Shown in pieces: positions 52,663 to 61,295 of a DNA stretch of 64,000 bases. Source of the stretch: Thereva unica (lineage: Eukaryota > Arthropoda > Insecta > Diptera > Therevidae); assembly GCA_949987705.1 (NCBI GenBank), contig OX465286.1, forward strand, positions 12,939,092 through 13,003,091, read 5' to 3'. The stretch's first letter is position 1, and the number at the start of each line of letters is the position of its first letter. The notes under the pieces are model-generated. The model had not been told where the DNA came from, ran no database searches, and saw only the letters and a list, made by a program, of their open reading frames with translations. Position numbers and translations under genes: made by a program.

Positions 52663-54574
52663 CCCAGTGGATAACGGTTTTTGGCTCCGAATTCTTTCGG
52701 ACAGCGCCGAATCATGCAAAATTTGGAGTAGGTAGAAGTTCAAGAAACAAAAGTTATATTGTGTTGAGGTGTGCGTTTTCCCTGGGGTTGAATGCTACCC
52801 CTTCTAGGGGGTGGAAATAGGCGCACTCAAAATAAATCATAAATCTATAGAGGAGTGGATTGAAAGCAAAATATGTTATATACATGTTTTTCTTTAAATC
52901 ACTATTTCACGAGTTATTCGCGATTGAAATTGTTGATTTTTCATCTAAAAAATGCATTTCTGAATAACTTAAAAACCAAACGTTTTTTTCAAAACACATA
53001 TTGTAGAAGAAATAAAGCTTTTAGAATAACAAATGCAAATCGATTGGTGTTTTATTTATTTCTGTAGATGAAACACAACTCGAGGTATGAGTCTTTAAAA
53101 ATGGCCGTTTGCTCGCCGAAAACTGACGTTAAATAAAGACAAAACGACGAATTTTTGGAGAAAAACTAATTGGACCTTATATAAAGTACTTGTAAAGACC
53201 TTTATAATGAACTTTGGTAAAATTCATTAGCATCGATGCTAAGCTGGAGTTATGATGAAAATAACATGGTTTTCTTTTTCCCGAGAAAAAAGCTGCAATA
53301 AAACAAATGCCTTCATGACAAGAATTGAAAGTAAACGAAACTCATGTACTTTAACTTTGTTTAGGTATTAACAATATGTTTGAAAAAAAGTTAGATTTAC
53401 GTTATCAATAAACTTTGAAATTTTTGAAAAAAAAAATCCTTTTTTCCGCAATAGATAAAAAACTAAGTGAGATACGAAAAAACTGATGACACAGAAACGA
53501 AGGGCTTTTCTAGAGAAAAATTTTGGTTTTGTTTCGATTCTGTGCGATGAAAACCAATTGAGATACATATCTTCGTTGTCAGTTCGCATATGAGTGCGAG
53601 GAGAACCTTTCCCGAGCAATTTAAACTTTAGAATCTCAAAAAGTAAGGGTTCAAAACAGTTCAACTTTGCAGGACTTGTATCCCTTGAAATTCCCTGCGA
53701 ATTGAATTTTATAGCGATAATATATCTCTATTTTTTTCTATTTTCCAATGAAATTATCGAATCAGGTAAATTGTATTAATCTCGACAATTTTAAAGCATT
53801 AATAAACACATCTACATCTTAAAAACGTATTTATGCATGTATGAAATAGCTCTTACTTTTGGTTTGGAGCCCAATTCCACTCGCTCCAAGTTGCGATAAG
53901 AAAAATATGTGCCCCGCTTTAAAATTACTATTGGAGCACTCAAAAATCGCTCTTAATACCTCAAAACAAATTTAAAAAACAATACCTCAAAACAAATTTA
54001 AAAAACAATACCTCAAAACAAATTTGGGAGCACCCAAAAATCACCTTAAATGCCTGGGCTTTTTTTGGACCGATTTTACTGTGTAGCCATACATCTACTG
54101 TAGATTTAATTCAATATAAATTTCCAGTTGTTGAAATTTTTTCACAAATTTCTCAATATGGGGTAGTTTCTACAGGTACAGACGTTGCAATAATTTAGAA
54201 ATAATAGTATAAACAAAGAGGGGATAGTAATTTATCATAAATGCACGATTAAAAATTTTAAACCGTTAAAACTAATTTTGTTGTGATTTTCGTCATAGGG
54301 GGTTTGGAGGGGATGAAACATTGAATTAAATCATAAATTACATTCCAGTATATATTTAAACGTATTTTAATCGACATATTGCTTAAATATATTGTTTTTA
54401 AATTTTTTGTCAACAGGGGTAGTTTTCACCCCCTAAAAATAAAAAGCACACATCAAGAACATATAACTTTTGAAGAGGAGGGTAAGATAAGCTAAATTAC
54501 CGAATTTCACAAAAAAATCGGTGCTGTCTGAAAGAATTCGGAGTTAATACACTATTTTTACCGCTATCCACGGG
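52663..54574. repeat. Inverted-arm structure (about 1.9 kb) inside the hAT
   Basis: The left arm at 52663-52735 reads CCCAGTGGATAACGG, then CTCCGAATTCTTTCGGACAG. The right arm at about 54500-54574 is its inverse with several differences, including CCGCTATCCACGGG at the outer end. Beyond the arms, GTTGAATGCTACCCCTTCTA on the left and the inverse of AGTTTTCACCCCCT on the right are loosely alike. No clear target duplication is visible, so this may be a nested element or the subterminal part of the hAT itself. Confidence 0.6.
53955..54025. repeat. 26-bp tandem repeat (2.7 copies)
   Basis: The unit begins AATACCTCAAAACAAATTTA and is present at 53955, 53981 and 54007 (the last partial), with no mismatches. 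It lies within the nested hAT element. Confidence 0.9.
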
Positions 54575-54705
54575 ACTATTAATTTTAATGGAAAAATGCG
54601 TTACTCCCTGTAAATGTTCATATATTTTAGCCATATTCGGAAATTTAAAATAGGGCCGACAAATATTATTTCCCGGGCCGCTAAGGTGCTGCCCATCCGC
54701 CCCTG

Positions 54706-54713
54706 ATTGTCGC
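54706..54713. repeat. Right copy of the 8-bp target duplication of the nested hAT
   Basis: ATTGTCGC immediately after the GCCCATCCGCCCCTG terminus, identical to 52138-52145. Confidence 0.93.
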
Positions 54714-55784
54714 CCTTCACTAAGATGAAATGTATCTATAATTCTTCTTACAACAGAAGAATCGAAGTCATCTATTTCACTTCGTGAGCGCTTACGTTTG
54801 GCACTTTTTCTCCTTGGTGATACGAAGTCCGCTCTTGAGGTACTTGGCTGTGGAGAAGGCGTGCGTATTCTCACAACATTCTGGGAACCCTGCAATATTA
54901 TTATTTATATTAACCCTTTATTTTATTTTAAAAAAAACTCACATGCCCTACTCCACTACTTAATTGTGCAGCGACATCAAACGGGTTACCTCTTCTAAGT
55001 ACGGAAGCTTCTTTCACGATCCTTCTCACAGTACTAGCACTGGAGGCTGTAAATAAAAACTTGAATTAATATTATATAAAACACAAATAGTTTTAAAATA
55101 AACATACCTGTCATCCATGCAATATGATCTAACAATTCTTGCTCCGAACAACCTTGAACGTTTATTTCACCCGTTTGAATTTTTTTCAAAAAACAACACG
55201 CACGAAAAATTAATTCGCGTTCTTTGCTCTTTTTTTCCATCTTTACTCCACGAATAACAAAATAACAATAAAGCAGATTCATTTTGCAGAGTTATATATT
55301 TGCAAAATCCCTCACTTGTTAATAATTGGATAATGATATTCTTAGAAAAGAATAAGCTCAGAGGAAAAATTAAAAAACCCTTCGCAATAAACGCCCACCA
55401 ACAGGTAAATTTATGACACTGACATTTTTTCCAAACCTTTTTTTTTCATTTTACAAGAATAATAAAATTGTATTCCTTATTGTTTTATTGTTTATTATTT
55501 CTGAAGTAACCTGGAAAAAATTATATTTTTTGGTGCAAGTATCTTAAGTGCAACTACTACAATAACAATGAATCTTCCGGCAACTGACTGTATTGATTGG
55601 TAACCCGGCCTAAAATTTATAATTTAAATATTTAACAAGAATAAACTGACTTTTCCAAGAAACAGAAAACAATGCTGGTGTAACTTGCATATTTTCAATT
55701 TTACTCTTTATCTGTTATTCTTTTTATCTTTGCTTAATTTTGTGATCCATTGTATATTTCAAAAAGTGAGCGAGAATTGACTCC

Positions 55785-56035
55785 TCCTCCTTCTTATCAA
55801 ATCCCTTGCAGTCATCTAATCAGTCTCGCCTGCGTATTGCTTGGGTGAGGTGCATTTTCCTGGCGGGTTAATGATTACTTAAAAAATTTACAAATTATGA
55901 ATGAAAAACGTCCTTTTTTATATATTTTTTAATATTCAGGTTTTTGTATATTAGGCATTTGCCACAGAAATAATTTTTAGTAATTTTTATTACGAAATAT
56001 GAAATTTGTGTTTCTAACGCTGTCATTACTTTATT
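55785..56035 (+). repeat. Right-side copy of the segment also present in the nested hAT
   Basis: Direct repeat of 52400-52620, at moderate identity with many small indels. Shared landmarks are TATCAAATC, GCCTGCGTATTGCT, AATTTACAAATT, AGGTTTTTGTAT and GAAATTTGTGTTT. Similarity stops at about GTCATTACT. It lies upstream of the transposase start, inside the Tc1-like element. Confidence 0.75.
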
Positions 56036-56533
56036 CTTGACGTTTTCCGCCCCGCCCGCCAGTCGCATACGCGCTTCTGCCTGGGAGGGTTGTGCTGCTT
56101 ACGGCTGCGGACAACTTTCAATTTATGAATGAAAATGCTTATGAACTTAAAAGAAATTTTTTCAGCATAGTTTTTAAATTATTTCCAACTTAGGGATGAA
56201 AACAATTTCGAATAATTATAGTAAAAATATTCATATTATGATGAATAAACTTTGAGCACGGTTGATGTTGAGCACGGTTTTACATGTATTTAAAAGCTCT
56301 TTTCAATACATATAAAGATTACTTAACTTTATTCATCCGGCATGCGCACATCCCTTCCCAAATTATTTTGTTGAGTTTTTTCTGCGTTTGTTGCCTTGTT
56401 AAGTTAAAATAGGGGAAATGATAGAACAAAATTTATGAAATTGGGCAACGAGGTGCGCAGAACCCTTCAAATTATTTGTGTCACGGCGTTTGAAAAAATC
56501 TATACCGTTATTTTGTTTCAATAGTTGTAATGA

Positions 56534-56835
56534 AATTTTGTTGATAAATAAAGAAAGCATTATTTTAAGACTACTAAGCACTATTTTCCGTTTCCGCATG
56601 ACGAAAATATTCAAGGTCAAAGTTAAAATTTTTAGGCGTCTATTAGGCGATAGGTTTTGCTGGGGCAGTTTTGCCACAGTCAGTGTTATAACTGACGGAC
56701 AACCTAAAGTCTAAGGTGATGACTGAAGTAATTATCTGAATATTTCAATTTCCACCAATCATGACTGGTAGAATTGATTGAAGCATGAATGTTTAATGGA
56801 TCCCCTAGGTGTTGCGTCACTTTTGACGCTGACTG
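56534..56835 (-). repeat. Right terminal inverted repeat of the Tc1-like element, split
   Basis: Two parts match the left TIR in inverse orientation: 56534-56636 (inner) and 56806-56835 (outer 30 bp). Between them lies a 169-bp insert flanked by TAGG on both sides. Confidence 0.83.
56637..56805. mobile_element. 169-bp insert in the right TIR with TAGG duplication
   Basis: The left TIR is continuous over CAACACCTAAAAATTTTAAC. In the right TIR the same point is interrupted, and TAGG is present on both sides (56633-56636 and 56806-56809). The insert contains a small hairpin, GTCAGT-GTTATA-ACTGAC, and no coding capacity. Its own termini are not clearly inverted, so the family is unknown. Confidence 0.68.
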
Positions 56836-56878
56836 TATTTACGTCTCGTCTCGTTATTTCGTTTCGTTTCCTCATCGT

Positions 56879-57351
56879 GAGCGCGTTCAAAAACCTTACT
56901 ATAGTAAACCACGAGGTAAGCTGTGGTTATGCTACATCACTTTACTTAACCACGAAAGTTTATGTTTAACCATGGAGGTTTTTAAACGCACCGTGGTTAA
57001 CTACGTGGTAAAGAAAATTTAAAAAAAAATTCCATAAAATAGTGTCGGCTATTTGCCTCAATTATTTCCAATAATTATATATTTAAAATAATCTCACAAA
57101 TCCCACTTTGATTTGTTCATTATTAACATTAAAACAAATGTCAAAAAATTGTTTTTATTCTTCTTCTTCTTAACTATCGCTAACCATGCTCCCGAGCATG
57201 GTTAAAATTTAACTACACCATGGTTAACCACGGGAGTTTTTGAACGCCAAAAAGTTATGCTCGTGGTTGTAGTTAACCACGGAGTTTTTTAACGACAAAA
57301 GTTTACCATAGTTAACCATAGTTAACCATAGTAAGGTTTTTGAACGCGCTC
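56879..57351. mobile_element. 473-bp MITE with GAGCGCGTTC termini and CGT duplication
   Basis: The inverted termini are GAGCGCGTTCAAAAACCTTA (56879) and the inverse ending at 57351. They are flanked by CGT on both sides (56876-56878 and 57352-57354). A 3-bp duplication would suit PIF/Harbinger-type elements; that assignment is tentative. The interior is built from many GGTTAACCA-like words, for example three near CCATAGTTAACCATAG at 57305-57332. It also has a perfect 10-bp-arm hairpin, AACCATGCTC-CC-GAGCATGGTT, at about 57182-57203. Confidence 0.85.
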
Positions 57352-57397
57352 CGTCTCGTCTTCGGGAGTACAGGCCCTGCTGTGATATGGCTTAGAA

Positions 57398-58195
57398 CAC
57401 GGTCATATAGACAGGTCTGCGAACTCGCTGCTCAAACCTGTGACTGATTCGCGTATCGCTACTGGAGCTTCTTGATTTAGACTGCAGATGGCGTGTTTGC
57501 CTAAGTTCGGATGTCATAATATGAAGGCACGGTCGTATAGATCCACTTTTTTCTTATTTCAGCACAATTTGTAACTTTAAAAATAGATGCCTTACTTTCA
57601 TCTTTTATTGATCCGGTCGTGCAATTCAAAATAATGCAAGATTTTGTCATTTTTAATAAACGACAGGTTTTGTTTTGAAGATAACAAAAGCGATTTAAAG
57701 GACTCGTCGCAATTGAGATGACATGCGAGCACGCGGTCGAAATTTGGTACTTAGACTACTGCGCCGCCAGTGATCCATTCAAGAACTACTTCAAAGTCGA
57801 ACGATATCAATCACACTTCACTCTATGACCGGTTCTACACATTCAACTTTGCATTCCACTTTTTGACGTTCAACTTTTTTTTCTCTTTCACTCCAATGCA
57901 AAGCTTGAAACAGACTAGAGTTGAAAGGAAAATGGAAAGCAGCTCAGAATGGAATGGAAATTTGCGTTCAACTTTTGTGTTTTCGTTCAACATTTTGAGT
58001 GTGCGAATATGTATGAATATGAGTGTACACGGATAGCAAAGATAGCCGAGATTTTCGATCTGCTTCTTGAATAGTTGAAAATGTGTAGACGCGAGCGACA
58101 GAATTGAACGTCAAAAAGTAGAATGCAAAGTTGAATGTGTAGAACCGGTCTATGGGATGGTATATGGAGTTCGCAGACCTGTCTATACGACCGTG
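57398..58195. mobile_element. MITE with CACGGTC(A/G)TATAGACAGG termini
   Basis: The left end CACGGTCATATAGACAGG, continuing TCTGCGAACTC, begins at 57398. Its inverse ends at 58195 with one mismatch. Both are bordered by GCTTAGAA (57390-57397 and 58196-58203), an 8-bp duplication that would suit hAT-like MITEs. A third copy of the terminal motif, CACGGTCGTATAGAT, lies inside at 57528, hinting at a rearranged or composite element. After removing the nested 322-bp MITE and its 5-bp duplication the element is about 471 bp. Confidence 0.83.
57828..58149. mobile_element. 322-bp foldback MITE with about 47-bp TIRs
   Basis: Starts ACCGGTTCTACACATTCAAC at 57828 and ends with the inverse at 58149. The inverted arms extend about 47 bp (through TTTTTGACGTTCAA) with one mismatch. 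CTATG flanks both sides (57823-57827 and 58150-58154). It is nested in the CACGGTC-type MITE. A reading frame crossing it (57770-58036) is incidental. Confidence 0.87.
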
Positions 58196-58203
58196 GCTTA
58201 GAA

Positions 58204-59516
58204 GAAGAAAGCTTTTATCATAGAGCTTCAGAGCCCCACTCAGGTTCTATCTTCGACATGAGGGCCGACAATCATTTAATGAAGTGCACAATAGTCTTAA
58301 AATAGTGCAATAACCGTATTACTCACCATTAAAAAAAAAACAAAAATGCAAGTAAAATTATACATCTTAAATTTAAAGATTTTTATTATTACCTATTGCG
58401 TATGGATGCTCCATTTTTCTTTATTTATTTATTTATTTATTTATACGGTAGTTGGTAAATGTAGAAAAATAATAAAATGTAAAATTATCCAGTTTTTATT
58501 TTTTTTTATTCTTCATTGCATATTTTTTGTGTAAATGGTTTTCATAATTTTATTTTTATTTTAATTATTTTGTGTCTCGTTATCATATATATATATATTT
58601 GTTTTGTTTTTGTTTTATACATATATAATTAATACAAAAAAATTTCCTTTTGTTTTTATTTACTTATATCCTTTTTTGTTTTTGTTTTTTATTTAGCAAC
58701 TTTTTGTTAATTTCTTGTTTTTTTACGTCTCTCGTCTCCACTTTATGTTTTTTTTTTGTGTGTGTGTGTGATGTTGTTCTTGTTGTGTTGTTTGTTTTGT
58801 TTTATTTAATTTGTTTATGTTTTTTGTTTGTTTATTATTTATTTTGTTTCTTTCTTGCCTCTACTACACGTACATCGCCGCAAATACATATTAATATATA
58901 TATATATATAATATTAATTATTGATATTTTGTTCGCATTGTTTTCGTTTTTTTTTTTGTTTTGTTTTGTTTCTCATTTATCATAAACTAATTTTATATAT
59001 ATCTTGATTTTTTTATTTGTTTTAATTTTTCTTTTTATCTTTCCCTATTAAACGTATAGTATTTTCTTCGTATATTATAATAAATTACAATTTTTCCTTT
59101 TTATTATGTTTTTTATCAATTTTTTTTTTGTTGTATTTTATGCATATTTTTTCTGTTTTTTTAAATGTTCCTCAATTATTTTTTTTTAGTTTTAATAAGT
59201 ATACATTTTACTGTGTCTGTTTCAGTTCAGAGTTTAAACGAATTTCAATAATAAATAAATTTTAAAAACACAATTATTAAACTGGAGAATATGAAATAAA
59301 AGAATTTTGTATAGGTTTTTTTTTTATGTTTTTGCTAAAATGTATATAATGTGTGTGTAGCATAAATATCCTCGTGTATGTAGTATATTTAATAACTAAA
59401 ACAAGTATACAATCATATTTTCTAAAAGCAAAAAAAAACGATCAAATTCAGTCTCGCTATCTCTCACTATATATACAATATGTATATTGATATACACTTC
59501 CATATCCTTATGTCCC
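58204..59516. other. AT-rich, strongly T-biased low-complexity region
   Basis: No gene is seen. Simple repeats include TTTA repeats at about 58420-58444, TA runs at about 58583-58597 and 58893-58911, and a GT run at about 58758-58770. Between about 58480 and 59200 the plus strand is dominated by T with motifs such as TTTTTGTTTT. Reading frames at 58346-58534 and 58650-58985 are Phe/Leu/Ile-rich translations of this bias and not genes. The first 100 bp (to about 58310) is more balanced but unassigned. Confidence 0.7.
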
Positions 59517-59626
59517 TTTGGGGTCGTCCATTAATTACGTGAGGCGTTTAGGGGGAGGAGGTCGGTGCATGTAACGTCATGATTCCCTATAGACACACAG
59601 GCGAAGACGATAGTTTAGCATAGCAG

Positions 59627-59958
59627 GGGCCGTATTTGGTTTCTCGAGTCGACATTGTCGTCTGTCGATAAATAAAAATTGGCATTTGGCGACACGATAT
59701 CGTCTCTTTACGTGTCGATAAAGACGTTTGACGATTATTAAAAAGGTCAATTTATGCATACAATAAACTTTTAACAATTTCTATTTTAATTAAATATACG
59801 TGATTTGCTGCCTTGGAGTAATACCACCCAATTTGATGGTTTTGTATGGCTGCGCTTAGCTGTCGATTTGGTCGTGAAACCAAATATGAAACTTAAAGAA
59901 AATCGAGAAGCTTTTTTTGTCGAGTCGATCCATCGACTCGAGAAACCAAATACGGCCC
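59627..59958. mobile_element. 332-bp MITE with GGGCCGTATTTGG termini
   Basis: Perfect 26-bp terminal inverted repeats beginning GGGCCGTATTTGGTTTCTCG, flanked by CAG on both sides (59624-59626 and 59959-59961). There is no coding capacity. The size, perfect termini and 3-bp duplication fit a PIF/Harbinger-type MITE. It is nested in the GGGGTCG-type element, and its perfect termini suggest a recent arrival. Confidence 0.9.
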
Positions 59959-60294
59959 CAGGTTGTTAATACAAGTGCATGGCCTCAACGAAAACTTTAA
60001 AGGCACAAACAGATTGGTGACTGGAAAAACCTTTAAAATACACGGACCACCATATTTACTGACATAATGGACAGGCGGCGCGCAAAAATGTATAGGAAAT
60101 TCTCTCGCAGGCGGCCGCCGTCACCGCCTTTGCGCTAGTATGCTTGTGCCTTGGGCGGCTCCAGACTCATGCCGTGAACACCCGCGAACAAGCGCGAATG
60201 CGAGTGTTAATGGTTTTCGCGCCTTGCTTTCATGTCCGACTGGATACGGCGGGAATTCGTGCGGTAAATTCGCGGCTTGAGACTGAATAGAAAT

Positions 60295-60404
60295 TCTGGG
60301 GTGGTAGCACGTAAGTCGTAAGTTGTTTCAGTCGACAGTCATTTCAAGTGTTTCAAAAATTGTTGTTCAAGTGGTCGATTGAAGCAACGTGCTACTACCC
60401 CAGA
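60295..60404. repeat. Hairpin with 18-bp arms
   Basis: TCTGGGGTGGTAGCACGT (60295-60312) is inverted at 60387-60404 with one mismatch; the loop is 74 bp. The outer flanks do not show an obvious duplication, so it could be a tiny foldback element or part of the host element. Confidence 0.7.
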
Positions 60405-61032
60405 TCTTCAGGCACAATCTGATGACAACTGTCCACTCATATAAAGATTTTTTCAGTTTCTTGGACTGCAGGCCCCATCCAGCTGGCGGCCGGGAGGCCT
60501 GGCGAAAACTTTCAGGCCACGGCCTGCTGTCGACCTGTGTGTGAAAGGTTGCATTAAAATATGGCTAAACCCGACACAAAAAAATTTATGCGAACGCCAG
60601 AAAGTATTATAGTAGCCTCTGGATTGTGCCAAATGCACGACTAGACGATGCCAATCCGCGAAAAGGCCATTAGAATATATGTATAACTTCAGGAAGGGCT
60701 CTCATCGAATTTTAGCGTAATGAAATTCTTGTTTACTATGAGTGCTCACCATCTAGTAGTTGTGTGTCCACTATAAGCGGAAAAAGCGAGTGGAATACAG
60801 GAGGGGCAAGTAGGAGTACGAATTATTACTTATCTATAATTAACGCTAGCGATCGTAAATACGTATTTTTATTTAAATAATAGAGATTTTTTTAAATCTG
60901 CAAAATCTCACGTGAGCTTAGGGGGGAGGGGGAGAGGGTCGAGCCAAATCGAGTCGAGTAAAATCTCAATGGGCGGATGGGGGGTCGAAATATCGCAAAA
61001 ATCTCCTCACGTAATTTATGTACGACCCCTTT

Positions 61033-61295
61033 AAAAAGTCATTTCCTATACGGACTCAAGAACTGTAACGCAAAAGGCGATGTTTTATTGATAGTACTCG
61101 TAATACTCAACATAATGGCTACAAGCGAGAAATTATAGAAGAATGGTTGAAACGCTTTGTCAAACTGAAGGACAAAAAAGGACAAGAAGATCGAGGCAGG
61201 GCGGAATGTATGTAGGACTTGTAGATTGCTGCCATGGTGACTAGACTAGCAAGGACCGGAATGGATATAAATAAAAGTTGGGCATTGATAATCCT
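61033..61295. other. Unassigned spacer upstream of the R1-like fragment
   Basis: No recognisable feature. It may be a decayed 5' part of the retrotransposon that follows, but I cannot align it to a known domain. Confidence 0.3.

Larger units (their letters stand above)
52146..54705. mobile_element. Non-autonomous hAT element inserted in the transposase exon
   Basis: The 15-bp perfect terminal inverted repeats are CAGGGGCGGATGGGC (52146) and its inverse ending at 54705, with the 8-bp target duplication ATTGTCGC. Just inside the left end is the palindrome CCGGGAAATTTCCCGG, followed by GTGGGCCGG. A CGGCCCGGGAAAT stretch lies near the right end; both are common in animal hAT ends. No transposase is present in 2560 bp. 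The interior holds a Tc1-related segment (52312-52620), a pair of inverted arms (52663 and 54574) and a short tandem repeat. Removing the element and one octamer restores the exon reading frame. Confidence 0.93.
50988..55240 (-). pseudogene. Intron-containing Tc1/mariner (DDE_3) transposase, disrupted by an hAT insertion
   Basis: Five exons with GT-AG boundaries can be read on the minus strand: 55240-55108, 55046-54943, 54889-51921 (interrupted at 54705-52146), 51820-51334 and 51273-50988. Start is the ATG at 55240 (MEKKSKERELIF). Exons 1-2, 2-3 and 4-5 join in frame. A basic stretch (SPRRKSAKRKRSRSE) precedes a helix-turn-helix-like segment (VSDTSLWRLIKRLGYRWK). The DDE domain shows ETYIH, VVVLDNAAYHN (second Asp) and YHPQLNLIELIW (third acidic residue), as in the IS630/Tc1-mariner superfamily. 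The spliced length is about 470 codons. Two lesions are seen: the 2560-bp hAT copy in exon 3, and an exon 3-exon 4 junction that reads out of frame with a TGA, where the first catalytic Asp should lie. The product would have been a nuclear transposase. Confidence 0.87.
50277..56835 (-). mobile_element. Tc1/mariner-like transposon with about 125-bp TIRs
   Basis: The termini are CAGTCAGCGTCAAAAGTGAT at 50277 and its inverse ending at 56835 (one mismatch in the first 30 bp). They are flanked by TA on both sides (50275-50276 and 56836-56837), the Tc1/mariner target. Similarity of the inverted ends continues for about 125 bp (50277-50400 against 56534-56636 plus 56806-56835). The right TIR is split by a 169-bp insert. 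The element spans 6559 bp but includes a 2560-bp hAT copy. It encloses the minus-strand transposase gene at 50988-55240. That the TIRs belong to that gene rather than to an outer element is inference from position and family. Confidence 0.82.
48443..57378. mobile_element. Old MITE (about 330 bp unexpanded) hosting nested insertions
   Basis: The ends are inverted copies of AGGGCCTGTACTCCCGAAGA (48443 rightward, 57378 leftward). Just inside, both ends have CGAAACG/CGAGACG-rich sequence. Removing the hAT (48493-50053 plus one TSD), the Tc1-like element (50277-56835 plus TA) and the CGT-flanked MITE (56879-57351 plus CGT) leaves about 330 bp, a normal MITE size. No clean target duplication is visible outside the termini: left flank AATAAC, right flank GCTGTG. 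The superfamily is therefore uncertain. It is the oldest layer of the nest. Confidence 0.7.
59520..61029. mobile_element. 1.5-kb non-autonomous element with GGGGTCGTCCATTAATTACG termini
   Basis: The left terminus at 59520 and the inverted right terminus ending at 61029 match at 23 of 25 positions (GGGGTCGT, then TTACGTGAGG). They are flanked by TTT on both sides (59517-59519 and 61030-61032). No transposase is seen. The interior contains a nested 332-bp MITE, a CpG-richer stretch at about 60060-60270, and a short hairpin at 60295-60404. The part at 60450-60660 is GC-rich but has no protein I recognise. A 3-bp duplication suggests a PIF/Harbinger-like origin; this is inference. Confidence 0.78.

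Noticed and set aside
48443..57378. Target duplication for the outermost GGGCCTGTACTCC element
   Set aside because: Flanks AATAAC and GCTGTG do not match at any trial terminus, so none is claimed.
57770..58036. 88-codon plus-strand frame
   Set aside because: It crosses the left terminus of the 322-bp MITE and is explained by MITE sequence.
58346..58985. Hydrophobic frames resembling membrane proteins
   Set aside because: They are the translation of T-rich low-complexity DNA (Phe, Leu, Ile, Val runs) and not a conserved protein.
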